Shown here piece after piece: positions 42,701 through 51,066 of a stretch of 64,000 nucleotides of DNA. The position numbers and the translations under genes are program-made. The notes beneath the pieces are model-generated. The model ran no database searches, had not been told where the DNA came from, and saw nothing but the letters and a program-made list of their open reading frames with translations. Source of the stretch: Candidatus Borkfalkia ceftriaxoniphila (GTDB lineage Bacteria; Bacillota; Clostridia; Christensenellales; Borkfalkiaceae); the NCBI RefSeq assembly GCF_004134775.1, contig NZ_SDOZ01000002.1:1028005-1092004 (forward strand), read 5' to 3'. Positions within the stretch are counted from its first letter, which is position 1. Each line of letters starts with the position of its first letter.

Positions 42701-44665
42701 CGCTTGAAAAGTTTTCACGTCTTCGTAATATACGATATAATAGAGGTTTTCCGCTCCCTTTTGCGGCAGTAATATTGTATTTACCTGTTCACCGATATAA
42801 GCGGAATAAGCGTCTTCGTCCAAGATGCGTGCCGACAAGTCGGCGCTCGCCGTATAGGCGAAGATACTGTAAGACCAACTCGAATCATATTTATAGCCGC
42901 AGTAAAGATATTTGCCTTCGTAGTCGTAATTTCCCATAGGATCGAACTGTTCGTTGCTTCCCACGGTGTAATTTTCGATGGTCCAGTCAACGATATGTTC
43001 TTCCCCGAAAATATCGACGTAGGTGACGGGCACGACGTCGAGCACGCCTTCGATTTTTATGGGGGCGTTCTTATCGATAAAGACGCCGTATGTAAAATAT
43101 TGCGCGCCATCTTTTGTTTCTTTGCCGTCGGAAGCGATCGCCTCGCCGCCGTAGGTGAGAAGGGGCGCGTCGTCCTCATACCACGCGTTGCCCTTGGCGT
43201 AAACTTTCAACACCGTTCCGTAATTCAAGTTCTGTGTTTCGAAGGGCAGATACGTAGCGTTTTTGGAGGAAACGTCCACGTCGAAGCGTACCCAGCGCGC
43301 GCCCTGTTCGCGCACGATCAGACCGTCCGCGGTCAAAGCCGCCGAATACACGCCGCTTTCGGCGGTCAGCGCATGTTCGCCGAGCAAAATATTCATATCC
43401 AGGATATACGCGCCCGCTTTCTTTTGTACGGTAAAGCGCATTTCCTGCCCGTACGTACCCGTCAGAGAAGAGATGCGGTTTGCGCCCGCCTCGTCGTAGA
43501 AATCAACGTACGCGCTGTCTGCAAAGCGCAGGGTATATTCCCGCGCGGTTTCCAGGTACTTAGCCGTATAGACCGCCGTTCCGCCGACGGGCACGACAGC
43601 CGTATCCCAGCCGTCGAAGACGTTGACGAGCGTTTTGCTCATGATCACGTCGGGAACTGCGGGCGGCTCGGGCGTCTGCCCGTATTCGAGGGTGAATTCT
43701 TCGCTGTATTCGCCGTCGATTCCGTACACGAAGGTGATCAGATAACTCGTCATGCGCTTTTCGTACTGCGCGGTATAAAGCGCGTCAGCCGAAACGGCGG
43801 AAATTTCTCGATCCCAGCCCGTAAAGACCATGGTGTGCGAGGGGGCGAAGTCTTCGTCCTCCACAGTCGGCGCGGTCGGCGTTGCGCCGTAATCGAGCGT
43901 CGCTCTCTGCGTATGTTCGCCTTCGGACCCGTAAACGAAGGATATTTCGTAGGTCGTTATGCGCTTTTCAAACACGGCGCGATAGACCGTGTCGCCGACG
44001 ATGGCGCCGACTTCTTTATCCCAACCCTTAAAGACCATCGTGTGCGAAGGCGCGAAATCTTTGTCTTTTACCTCGGGCGGCGTGGGCGTTTCGCCCGATT
44101 TCAGCGTTTGTTCCTTTAAAACGGCATCTCCGTCCATAAATGTAGCCGTGATCTCGGCTTTTTCATAGAGAGCCGTATAGGTCGCGTCGGCTGAAACCGT
44201 TACGATTGCGGGCTTCCAGCCCGCAATTCTGTTAACAGAATTGTCCGGGGAGATTTCATCGGGGATATCGGGCGCGGTCGGCATGGTTCCCTCTTTTAAG
44301 GTGAACACCTCCGATTTTTCGCCGTTCAGGCCGTATATAAATGTAATGGTGTACATAGCCGCTTCATCTTCCCATACGGCGGTAAAGGTCATGTCGGAAG
44401 TTACTTTTACCTTATCTCCCGCAGCGTACACGGCCGCATCATTTTTCCACCCTGTAAATACGTGTCCTTCCCACGGCTCGTCCATAGACGGCAGCGTGAA
44501 TTCCGAATTTTCCGCGACGTATTCCGTCCGCGCCTGAAAACCCGCGTTTTCGCCGCCCGCGAGCGTGACGACGAACATTCGGCTTACGCATCCTGTCAAC
44601 AGAAACAACGCCAGAAACGCCAGCGCCGCCAACAGGGGCAAAGCCAATTTTTTTTTGATTCGCAT
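39767..44665 (-). CDS. Giant lipoprotein with InlB-type repeats
   Basis: This is a 1632-aa protein. Lipobox LLTGC (Cys26) anchors it. Residues about 30-400 hold five to six Listeria-Bacteroides (InlB B) repeats of 65-75 residues, each ending in a FxGWD...V..DxxYxAxYE pattern. The middle has Ig-like and beta-rich units. The last about 350 residues are rich in AGTYNLPAGVTMRLP-type strands that suggest a beta-helix. There is no hydrolase motif, so an adhesive or glycan-binding role is inferred. The ATG at 44665 follows TGGAGGGAATC. It is divergent from a GH78 enzyme. Confidence 0.85.
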   Translation of the reverse strand: MRIKKKLALPLLAALAFLALFLLTGCVSRMFVVTLAGGENAGFQARTEYVAENSEFTLPSMDEPWEGHVFTGWKNDAAVYAAGDKVKVTSDMTFTAVWEDEAAMYTITFIYGLNGEKSEVFTLKEGTMPTAPDIPDEISPDNSVNRIAGWKPAIVTVSADATYTALYEKAEITATFMDGDAVLKEQTLKSGETPTPPEVKDKDFAPSHTMVFKGWDKEVGAIVGDTVYRAVFEKRITTYEISFVYGSEGEHTQRATLDYGATPTAPTVEDEDFAPSHTMVFTGWDREISAVSADALYTAQYEKRMTSYLITFVYGIDGEYSEEFTLEYGQTPEPPAVPDVIMSKTLVNVFDGWDTAVVPVGGTAVYTAKYLETAREYTLRFADSAYVDFYDEAGANRISSLTGTYGQEMRFTVQKKAGAYILDMNILLGEHALTAESGVYSAALTADGLIVREQGARWVRFDVDVSSKNATYLPFETQNLNYGTVLKVYAKGNAWYEDDAPLLTYGGEAIASDGKETKDGAQYFTYGVFIDKNAPIKIEGVLDVVPVTYVDIFGEEHIVDWTIENYTVGSNEQFDPMGNYDYEGKYLYCGYKYDSSWSYSIFAYTASADLSARILDEDAYSAYIGEQVNTILLPQKGAENLYYIVYYEDVKTFQAGFTLPYDATEVQYLKDDETAWNTLTYVKEGDQNIAPYYEISSSFASGTVLYLRFTMPAGKELPALYHTATDGQIIAQEYALAGGTVLCYRIEVRDADAFYAAKFENTHTVSFNVDERFGEQFSVYNLKGNRPNYDGVTVQHNGVYSFKISYNKDKSTILQNITVNGEVFTFKDGFAPIKITGNAEYKVDSYIKWGSYYADFYLTNITSDLVIEINCEKQPASEMAFTISDDYQIYVDGSLLKGEVGSIATAPVSYDSTVEFRIVKEGYQFAVNGRFIYYYLLDGKSTEKAVYGGSLTEQNTVFTYVFSSFGFITPFDTSKPTYVESEIVPFRVNAEHDLSRSEATEANGVYFSGSAPTWANNDGAFTFTVTVPYGKVPKLYIQYSDALSDGFLPYEYELVREEGANNVYTFTVSPIPCDILWYIGLEADIFDITFVYGETQTTLQLPYGADLAKIDEIPKEFEGIKDGVPGFFRILGWSSTEGGLEDTLLAEKNGTLWAVTEFTAAAAVFEGVYYLDLNDAFAALNENSKGTLDLVYSKTNAPALQAGTYNLPAGVTMRLPYAAGAYGRTLAETTDDPSLFYADASRGTVALILGEGVTLNVYGTLSVGGIVGYKQSARPYQGQTSADYAILRLDGALNVQSGGVLDVNGYIVGGGKTDVLAGGASKLPFIVKDYKGGTNSQNVYNAGFVPLNIYEMPNIQTNYTIRYGANEYAYAMLVAMGGYNVAEVCAIGAEGMIRPAIGGYVEKKTTRIENPRYAEATKKYEPPFEFRTTLDLYGGATDGTLTLMSIISTEGMLMAIPYTYSAITLHDGDYAIYNMFKIMPGAKLIVDQGAQLTVKNEKAGEKEYLAGLIVYEDTFVEDHGSCTTFVNSKQLWYPSQPNGKKEGGALIVNGTLILEGRFGGEICASAADAQIKVKSLQAHLTFSSQEAIYPNDELVITYEQNSCASVNGGSILLEYGKIYRSYQKEDGSFGWK

Positions 44666-44692
44666 GATTCCCTCCATTTTTTCAATAGGTTC

Positions 44693-44721
44693 ATTATAAA
44701 ACAAATACTTAACAAAGTCAA
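44693..44721 (-). promoter_or_regulatory. Promoter of the giant lipoprotein gene
   Basis: On the minus strand TTGACT (44721-44716), 17 bp, TATAAT (44698-44693). Confidence 0.75.
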
Positions 44722-44774
44722 GACGAGTTTTGCAAAACGTACGGCGAAACAGGTGCAATTTCGGCAGATTATGA

Positions 44775-44780
44775 TATAAT
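44775..44780 (+). promoter_or_regulatory. -10 box of the GH78 gene
   Basis: TATAAT within ATGATATAATAG, 29 bp before the start codon; the -35 hexamer (near GTGCAA, 44753-44758) is poor. Confidence 0.5.
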
Positions 44781-44809
44781 AGAAAAAACAATCCATTCTG
44801 GAGGAAGCG

Positions 44810-47011
44810 ATGAAATTTTATTGGACGCGCGCTGCGCGCGCGAACATCGGTTGTTATGCGGGCTTCCGCGCGAAATTTTGCGCCGAGTCTGCGGGCGGAT
44901 ACACGCTCCGCGTGTTCGGGGCTTCCTGGTTTTCCGTGCGGATCGACGGCGAATTCATCACCGAAGGCCCTTGCCGTTTTCCCGCGGCGTATCCCGAATA
45001 CGAGGAATTGAAAATTTCTCTCGGCGCGGGCGAACACGTGCTTGCCGCGCGCGTGCACGACGAACACGTTTCCACGCGCCTTCTCGCCGAAATGCCGCCC
45101 TTTTTCGGCGCGCAGCTCCTTGACGGGGCGGGAAAGGAGATCCCGCTTTCTTTCCGCACGCGGGAACTTGCTTACGCGCCGCATTTTCGCAGGATCAATC
45201 CCCAGCTGGGCTGGTCGGAGGACTGCGACCTTAGCGCGGTCCCTTTTTTCGAAAGTCCCGGTTTCGACGATTCCGCGTGGGAAGAGGCGGTGCCCGTCAC
45301 GCCCGAAATCGGCGCGCTTTCAAAAGCGCGGCTCGGACATATCCGTCCGCGCGCGGTAGACGCGCTGAAAATAGGGGAGGGCGTTCTTGCGGAAAATTTC
45401 GGGTATGAAAACGACGATGTGCCCGCGCGATTTTACCTTCGTTACTTAAACGACGAAACGTATCCCCAAGAGGGGATCTGGCTGCGCTACGACCTGGGCA
45501 AAGTGCGCCTGTTCCGCTTTACGGCCGAGATCGACGCGCCCGCGGGCACGCTCTTCGAGATCGCGTATGCCGAAACTTTGCAAAACGGCCGCGTATCGCC
45601 GCTCATCACCCTTTCGGCGGGGGATTCGTGCAATCTCGACCGCTACCGCCTTGCGGAGGGGAAAAACTCTTTCGGAAACCTGACGCCGCGCGGCGGTCGG
45701 TATGCGGAGATTCATATTTTGGGCGATGCGGACAAGATACGCGTGCGCTCTGTGAATTTTTTGGAGCGCACCTATTTCGGCGCGCCGTGCGGCGCGTTCG
45801 AGAGCGGCGACGAACTTCTCGATAAGATCTGGCGCATCGGCGCCGAAACTTTCCGTTCGTGCTCGGAGGACGCGCTCGTGGACAATCCCACCCGCGAACG
45901 CGGCGAATGGACGGGCGACGTCATCGGCGCGGGCATCGAGATCTGCAACGCCGCGTTCGGCGATATGCGCATGATCCGCCGCGGTCTGGTGCAGGCGGCG
46001 CAGTGCGCCGCGGAAGACGGCTGCGTCGCGGGGCTGTGTCCGGGCGGCGTCGGCTATCTTTCCACCTACGCCCTGCAATGGGTGCGCGCGTCCTTGAAAT
46101 TTTTCCGCATGACGGGCGACAGAGAGTATTTTACCTGGGCGTTTGACGCGGCAAAGCGCAATATGCGCTACTTTGCGGAGAACTTCACGAACGCGGGCTG
46201 TTCGCGAGACGTACACTGGGCGTTCGTCGACTGGGGGTACGTCACGAACGAGGGCGAGAGCGACATGGGCGTCAATCTGCACCTTCATAACGCGCTCAGG
46301 GCGTATGTCGATTGGTGCGAATGGATGGGCGATACGAAAGAAAAAGCCTTTGCGGAAGAGTTTCTCGGCCGTGTGCGCGCCGTCATTGCCGCGTATCTTG
46401 TGAAAAATGCGGGCGAATGGGAAAAAATCGGTATGCACCGCGCCGTTCTGGCATTGGGCGAAGGGTTTTTCGAGGGGCAGGAGGCAAAGGACTGCGTCGC
46501 GTACGTCAAGCGCCATTATCTGTCCTGTTTCCCCAACGATATGAGCGCGCCCCGTCTCGGCGCGCCCGACAAGAACAACCCGCGGCTCATCACACCGTAC
46601 TTTTCGCATTTCGCTTTCCCCATATTGTGGCAGGCGGGCGAGGGCGATTTTGTCATATCGCAGTATAAGACGTGCTGGGGTTGGCTCGCCGCGCAGGACA
46701 ACACCTGGCTGGAAGTGTTCGACGGACGCTGGTCGCACTGCCATCAGTGGTCGGGCTGTCCCACCTGGCAGTTGTCGCGCTACTGTCTGGGGCTGATGCC
46801 GCGTGAAGATCTCGCGCCGCGCGCCTTCGAATACTGCAAACTCCCCGCGCGCGGGGTAGAGGGCACGGGCAAACTGCCCGTCGCGGGCGGCGGCACGGTA
46901 GAAGTGCGGTTCGGCGAAGATTTCGCGGAATACACGCCCGACGTGGATATCACCGTGTATAAAAACGGCGTACCCTGCACTGTAAAAGCGGGCGAAAGCA
47001 AAATGTTTTAA
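44810..47011 (+). CDS. GH78-type alpha-L-rhamnosidase-like hydrolase
   Basis: This 733-aa protein has an N-terminal beta-sandwich pair (FGASWFSVRIDGEFITEGPCRF, FESPGFDDSAWEEAVP), then a six-hairpin (alpha/alpha)6 domain. The latter has NPTRERGEWTGDVIGA, the position of the acidic motif around the general acid in GH78, and VDWGYVTNEGESDMGVN. A short C-terminal beta domain carries VEVRFGED. There is no signal peptide, so it probably acts in the cytoplasm on imported rhamnosides. GGAGGAAGCG precedes the ATG. Confidence 0.85.
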   Translation: MKFYWTRAARANIGCYAGFRAKFCAESAGGYTLRVFGASWFSVRIDGEFITEGPCRFPAAYPEYEELKISLGAGEHVLAARVHDEHVSTRLLAEMPPFFGAQLLDGAGKEIPLSFRTRELAYAPHFRRINPQLGWSEDCDLSAVPFFESPGFDDSAWEEAVPVTPEIGALSKARLGHIRPRAVDALKIGEGVLAENFGYENDDVPARFYLRYLNDETYPQEGIWLRYDLGKVRLFRFTAEIDAPAGTLFEIAYAETLQNGRVSPLITLSAGDSCNLDRYRLAEGKNSFGNLTPRGGRYAEIHILGDADKIRVRSVNFLERTYFGAPCGAFESGDELLDKIWRIGAETFRSCSEDALVDNPTRERGEWTGDVIGAGIEICNAAFGDMRMIRRGLVQAAQCAAEDGCVAGLCPGGVGYLSTYALQWVRASLKFFRMTGDREYFTWAFDAAKRNMRYFAENFTNAGCSRDVHWAFVDWGYVTNEGESDMGVNLHLHNALRAYVDWCEWMGDTKEKAFAEEFLGRVRAVIAAYLVKNAGEWEKIGMHRAVLALGEGFFEGQEAKDCVAYVKRHYLSCFPNDMSAPRLGAPDKNNPRLITPYFSHFAFPILWQAGEGDFVISQYKTCWGWLAAQDNTWLEVFDGRWSHCHQWSGCPTWQLSRYCLGLMPREDLAPRAFEYCKLPARGVEGTGKLPVAGGGTVEVRFGEDFAEYTPDVDITVYKNGVPCTVKAGESKMF

Positions 47012-47013
47012 TA

Positions 47014-47046
47014 ATAAAAAACCCGCCTTATGAAAGGCGGGTTTTG
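47014..47046. terminator. Bidirectional terminator
   Basis: AAAACCCGCCTT and AAGGCGGGTTTT around a short loop, between convergent genes. Confidence 0.88.
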
Positions 47047-48146
47047 AAATTTTCATAGGAAAAAGTTTTTAATACGCGGATAGAACCGTCCTCTTTTTTC
47101 AGCGCGATGGCGGGCAGGGGCATGCCGTTGAACGTGTTCGTCTTGACCATGGTGTACAGCGCCATGTCCTCGAAGACGATCTCGTCGCCACAACAAAGCG
47201 GCGCGTCAAAGGAGTAATCCCCGATGATATCGCCCGCAAGGCAAGTCGGACCCGCAAGGCGGTAGGTGTATTTCTTTTCGTGCGGCGCGCCGCCGTTTCG
47301 TACGGGCGGGCGGTAGGGCATTTCCAGAACGTCGGGCATATGGCAGGTGGCGGAAGCGTCTAAAATCGCGATATCCATGCCGTTTTGTACGATATCCAGA
47401 ACGCGCGATACGAGCGTGCCCGCGTTTAAGACCACAGCCTCGCCCGGTTCGAGATAGATTTGCAGACCGTATCGCTCGCGCAGGCGCACGAGCAGGGATA
47501 AGAGCCGCGGGATATCGTAATCGCCGCGCGTGATATGGTGCCCCCCGCCGAGGTTGAGCCAGCGAAGGCGCGAAAGGTATTTCCCGAACTTTTCTTCGAG
47601 AGCCTCGACCGTTTCTTCGAGCGCGTCGCTGTTCTGTTCGCACAGCGTGTGCATATGCAGCCCGTCCAGAAGGGGCAGAACGCTCTCGTCGAATTCTAAA
47701 ATCGTCGTGCCCAGCCTTGAACAGGGCGCGCACGGGTCGTACTGCGCGTGTCCTTGCTGCGTGGAACGTTCGGGATTGACGCGTAGCCCGCAACTGATAT
47801 TCCGCGCCCTGAAAAAGGGCGCGAATTTTTTTGCCTGCGCGGGCGAATTGAAGATAACGTGGTCGCAATACTTTGCGAGTTCTTCGGTTTCCTCTTCGCG
47901 GAACGCGGGGGAAAACACGTGCGTCTGTTTACCGAAATGTTCTTTGCCGAGCCGCGCTTCATACAGCCCGCTCGCCGCCGTGCCGTCGAGATACTTTGCT
48001 ATGAGCGGATACGTCGCAAAGCACGAATACGCCTTTTGCGCCAATAGAATTTTCGCGCCCGACGCGTCGGATACGGATTTCAAAATGCGCAGATTTTTTT
48101 CGAGCGCCGCTTCGTCGATCAGAAAATATGGCGTTTTCAATTCCAT
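47028..48146 (-). CDS. nspC: Carboxynorspermidine/carboxyspermidine decarboxylase
   Basis: This 372-aa fold-III PLP enzyme has KTPYFLIDEAALEKNL at the N-terminus, the PLP lysine in ILLAQKAYSCF, the Gly-rich LNLGGGHHITR and LEPGEAVVLNAG, and the substrate-site segment CLAGDIIGDYSF (catalytic Cys of the second subunit). It removes the carboxyl group of carboxyspermidine (or carboxynorspermidine), the last step of the alternative spermidine pathway. The ATG overlaps the stop of the dehydrogenase gene by one base. Confidence 0.93.
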   Translation of the reverse strand: MELKTPYFLIDEAALEKNLRILKSVSDASGAKILLAQKAYSCFATYPLIAKYLDGTAASGLYEARLGKEHFGKQTHVFSPAFREEETEELAKYCDHVIFNSPAQAKKFAPFFRARNISCGLRVNPERSTQQGHAQYDPCAPCSRLGTTILEFDESVLPLLDGLHMHTLCEQNSDALEETVEALEEKFGKYLSRLRWLNLGGGHHITRGDYDIPRLLSLLVRLRERYGLQIYLEPGEAVVLNAGTLVSRVLDIVQNGMDIAILDASATCHMPDVLEMPYRPPVRNGGAPHEKKYTYRLAGPTCLAGDIIGDYSFDAPLCCGDEIVFEDMALYTMVKTNTFNGMPLPAIALKKEDGSIRVLKTFSYENFKTRLS

Positions 48147-49348
48147 CAGTCTACCAATACGGGATCGAAATCTTCTTGCCAGGGGAGTCCCCAGCGGTTG
48201 AGCGCGTCCATAAAGGGATCGGGGTCGAATTCCTCGATATTGTGCACGCCCGCCTTGTTCCATACGCCCTGCATCACCAGCATGGCGCCGATCATCGCGG
48301 GCACGCCCGTCGTATAAGAGATCGCCTGCGAGCCTACCTCGCGGTAGCATTCCTGGTGGTCGCAGATATTATACAGATAATAGGTCTTGTCCTTTCCGTC
48401 CTTTTTGCCGCGGAAAATGCAGCCGATATTCGTCTTTCCGACCGTGCGCGGGCCCAAAGAGGCGGGATCGGGCAGCACCGCCTTCAAAAATTGCAGGGGC
48501 ACGATTTTTTGTCCCTCGAATTCAATGGGTTCGATCGAGGTCATGCCCACGTCTTCCAGACATTTGAGATGGTTGAGATAACTCTGCCCGAAGGTCATGA
48601 AAAAGCGGATGCGTTTGATGCCCGGGATATTGAGCGCCAGAGATTCCAACTCTTCGTGGTGCAATAGGTACATATCCTTTTTGCCCACGCCCTGAAAGTC
48701 GTATTCGCGCTTGATCTCCATGGGCTTTGTTTCCACCCAATGTCCGTTCTCCCAGTAGGAGCCGTTGGCGGAAACCTCGCGGATATTGATCTCGGGATTG
48801 AAGTTGGTCGCGAACGGATAGCCGTGGTCGCCGCCGTTGCAGTCGAGAATGTCGATATACTCGATCTCGTCGAAGTGGTGTTTGAGCGCGTACGCCGAAA
48901 ACACGCCCGTGACCCCGGGGTCGAACCCGCTGCCTAAAAGGGCGCAAATGCCCGCCTTTTCAAACGCCTCGCGGTACGCCCACTGCCATTTGTATTCGAA
49001 TTTCGCGGTATCCTCGGGCTCGTAGTTGGCGGTATCCACGTAGTGGGTCTTCGTCCGCAGACAGGCTTCCATGATCGAGATATCCTGATAGGGCAGGGCG
49101 AGATTCAAAACCACGTCGGGTTTTTGCGCGTCGATGAGCGCGACGAGCGCTTCCACGTCGTTCGCGTCCACCTGCGCGGTGGAAATTTTCGTTTTCGTCT
49201 TGTTTTCCAGCGCCGCTTTGAGTTTGTCGCATTTGGAAAGGGTGCGGCTGGCGATGCAGATCTCTTCGAACGCCTCGCTGTTCTGGCAGCATTTGTGAAT
49301 GGCGACGGACGCGACGCCGCCGCAGCCGATGATCAGTGCTTTTCCCAT
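48146..49348 (-). CDS. Carboxynorspermidine/carboxyspermidine dehydrogenase (saccharopine dehydrogenase family)
   Basis: This 400-aa protein begins with the Rossmann motif ALIIGCGGVASVAIHKC and contains YVDTANYEPED, LLGSGFDPGVTGVFSAYA and CNGGDHGYPFATNFNPEINIREV. It matches CASDH, which condenses putrescine or diaminopropane with aspartate semialdehyde using NADPH. The direct partner nspC follows immediately. AGGAGG lies 7-8 nt before the ATG. Confidence 0.92.
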   Translation of the reverse strand: MGKALIIGCGGVASVAIHKCCQNSEAFEEICIASRTLSKCDKLKAALENKTKTKISTAQVDANDVEALVALIDAQKPDVVLNLALPYQDISIMEACLRTKTHYVDTANYEPEDTAKFEYKWQWAYREAFEKAGICALLGSGFDPGVTGVFSAYALKHHFDEIEYIDILDCNGGDHGYPFATNFNPEINIREVSANGSYWENGHWVETKPMEIKREYDFQGVGKKDMYLLHHEELESLALNIPGIKRIRFFMTFGQSYLNHLKCLEDVGMTSIEPIEFEGQKIVPLQFLKAVLPDPASLGPRTVGKTNIGCIFRGKKDGKDKTYYLYNICDHQECYREVGSQAISYTTGVPAMIGAMLVMQGVWNKAGVHNIEEFDPDPFMDALNRWGLPWQEDFDPVLVD

Positions 49349-49351
49349 GAT

Positions 49352-50215
49352 CTATACCTCCTGTTTTTGAATTGCGAGCAGCATTTCCCGCACGATCTTG
49401 CAAGCGACGGCGGTCGATGCGCCGCTCGCGTCGTAATGGGGAGAAAGTTCGTTCACGTCGAGCGCAACTACGTTTGCGCTCGAACACACGAGCGTGACGG
49501 CCTTTCTGAGTTCTTCGAAACTTACGCCGCCCGGTTCGGGCGTGCCCGTTCCGGGAAATACGGAAGGATCGAGAACGTCCAGATCGACGGTGAAATAGAC
49601 GGGCTTACCCGCGAGGGCGTCCAATGTCCGTTCCAACCCTTCGAAATCGAACAGGCGCGTCTGCACGCGTTCTTTGCCCCAGGTAAATTCCGACTTGTCG
49701 CCCGAACGGATACCGAACTGAAAAATTCTGCCGTCGCCCAGAAGTTCGTGACAGCGGCGCATGACGCACGCGTGCGAAAGTTTCGCGCCCAGATATTCGC
49801 CGCGAAGGTCGGCGTGCGCGTCGAAGTGCACGATATGCAGATCGGGATACGCGCCCGACGCGGCGCGCACCGCGCCGAGTGTGACGAGGTGTTCTCCGCC
49901 GATGAGAAAGGGGATCTTACCGTCTTTTAAAATATGTTTCGCCCGCCGATCGACGTCCGAAAGCGCGGCGGCGGGGCTGCCGAACGAAAGTTCGAGATCG
50001 CCGCTGTCGAAAATTTTGCAGTCGGCGAGGTCTTTGTCCTGATAGGGGCTGTACGTTTCCAGCCCGTAAGACTCTTTGCGCATGGCGGCGCTCGCAAATC
50101 GCGCGCCGGGGCGGAAAGAAGTCGTAGAATCGAAGGGCGCGCCGAACAGCACGACGCGCGCGTCGCGCCAGTCACTGTCGCAGCCTAAAAAAGTTTCAAC
50201 GTTTTTCTTCAACAT
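49352..50215 (-). CDS. speB: Agmatinase
   Basis: This 287-aa ureohydrolase has manganese ligands in IGGEHLVTLGA (His), VHFDAHADLR (Asp-x-His-x-Asp) and FTVDLDVLDPSVFPGTGTPEPGG (Asp-x-Asp). It splits agmatine into putrescine and urea. The ATG at 50215 follows GAGGAG by 10 nt and lies inside the end of speE, giving translational coupling. Confidence 0.93.
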   Translation of the reverse strand: MLKKNVETFLGCDSDWRDARVVLFGAPFDSTTSFRPGARFASAAMRKESYGLETYSPYQDKDLADCKIFDSGDLELSFGSPAAALSDVDRRAKHILKDGKIPFLIGGEHLVTLGAVRAASGAYPDLHIVHFDAHADLRGEYLGAKLSHACVMRRCHELLGDGRIFQFGIRSGDKSEFTWGKERVQTRLFDFEGLERTLDALAGKPVYFTVDLDVLDPSVFPGTGTPEPGGVSFEELRKAVTLVCSSANVVALDVNELSPHYDASGASTAVACKIVREMLLAIQKQEV

Positions 50216-51056
50216 CTTCAAGCATCTCCTCAACGTACGCGGGCAGATAAAATGCGCCGCGGTGCAAAGTGGTGGTGTAGTATCTGCATTTTAAGCCGCG
50301 CGCGTTCCAGCGCGCCTCGTCGAGATCTTTGAGCGGATGATATTTTTTCGTGGAAAATCCGAACAGCCAATGCCCCGACGGATAAGTGGGAATATGCGCC
50401 TGATAGATGCGCGAAAAGGGGAAAGATTCGATGATGCGCTTGTGCGCGCGCTGCATGGCGAGCGCGTCCTGTTCGTAAAAGGGGCTCTCGTGCTGGTTGA
50501 CCATGATGCCGTCCTCTTTGAGCGCCTTATAGCAGTTTCCGTAAAATTCCTTGGTGAAAAGCCCCTCGCCCGGGCCGAACGGGTCGGTCGAATCGACGAT
50601 GATCAAGTCGTATTCGTCGGCGTGCCGCCGCACGAATTTGAGCCCGTCCTCCACGTAGATATGTACGCGCGGATCGTCCATTTTACAGGAAGTCTGCGGC
50701 AAAAACTTTTTGCACACTTCGATGACCTGCCCGTCGATCTCGGCAAGATCGATGCGCCCGATCTCGGGATAGCGCGTCAGTTCGCGCACGGCGCCGCCGT
50801 CGCCCGCGCCGATCACGAGCACGTTTTTCACGTGCGGGTGCACCGCCAAGGGCGTATGCACGATCATTTCGTGATAGATGAACTCGTCCTTTTCCGTCAG
50901 CATGAGATATCCGTCCAAAACGAGTATGCGGCCGAATTCGGGCGATTCGAACACGTCGATGCGTTGAAAATCGCTCTGTCCGCTGTACAACTGCCTGTCC
51001 ACGCGGATACTGAATTTTACGTTCGGCGTATGTTTTTCACTGAACCATAAGTCCAT
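50196..51056 (-). CDS. speE: Spermidine synthase (polyamine aminopropyltransferase)
   Basis: This 286-aa protein has the SAM-like Rossmann fold of SpeE: YHEMIVHTPLAVHP, VLVIGAGDGGAVREL (nucleotide loop), HIYVEDGLKFV, IIVDSTDPFGPGEGLF (catalytic Asp) and MVNQHESPFYE. It transfers the aminopropyl group of decarboxylated SAM to putrescine. The ATG at 51056 follows GAGGTG; a GTG three codons upstream would overlap that site. Confidence 0.94.
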   Translation of the reverse strand: MDLWFSEKHTPNVKFSIRVDRQLYSGQSDFQRIDVFESPEFGRILVLDGYLMLTEKDEFIYHEMIVHTPLAVHPHVKNVLVIGAGDGGAVRELTRYPEIGRIDLAEIDGQVIEVCKKFLPQTSCKMDDPRVHIYVEDGLKFVRRHADEYDLIIVDSTDPFGPGEGLFTKEFYGNCYKALKEDGIMVNQHESPFYEQDALAMQRAHKRIIESFPFSRIYQAHIPTYPSGHWLFGFSTKKYHPLKDLDEARWNARGLKCRYYTTTLHRGAFYLPAYVEEMLEDVEEKR

Positions 51057-51066
51057 TTTTTTCACC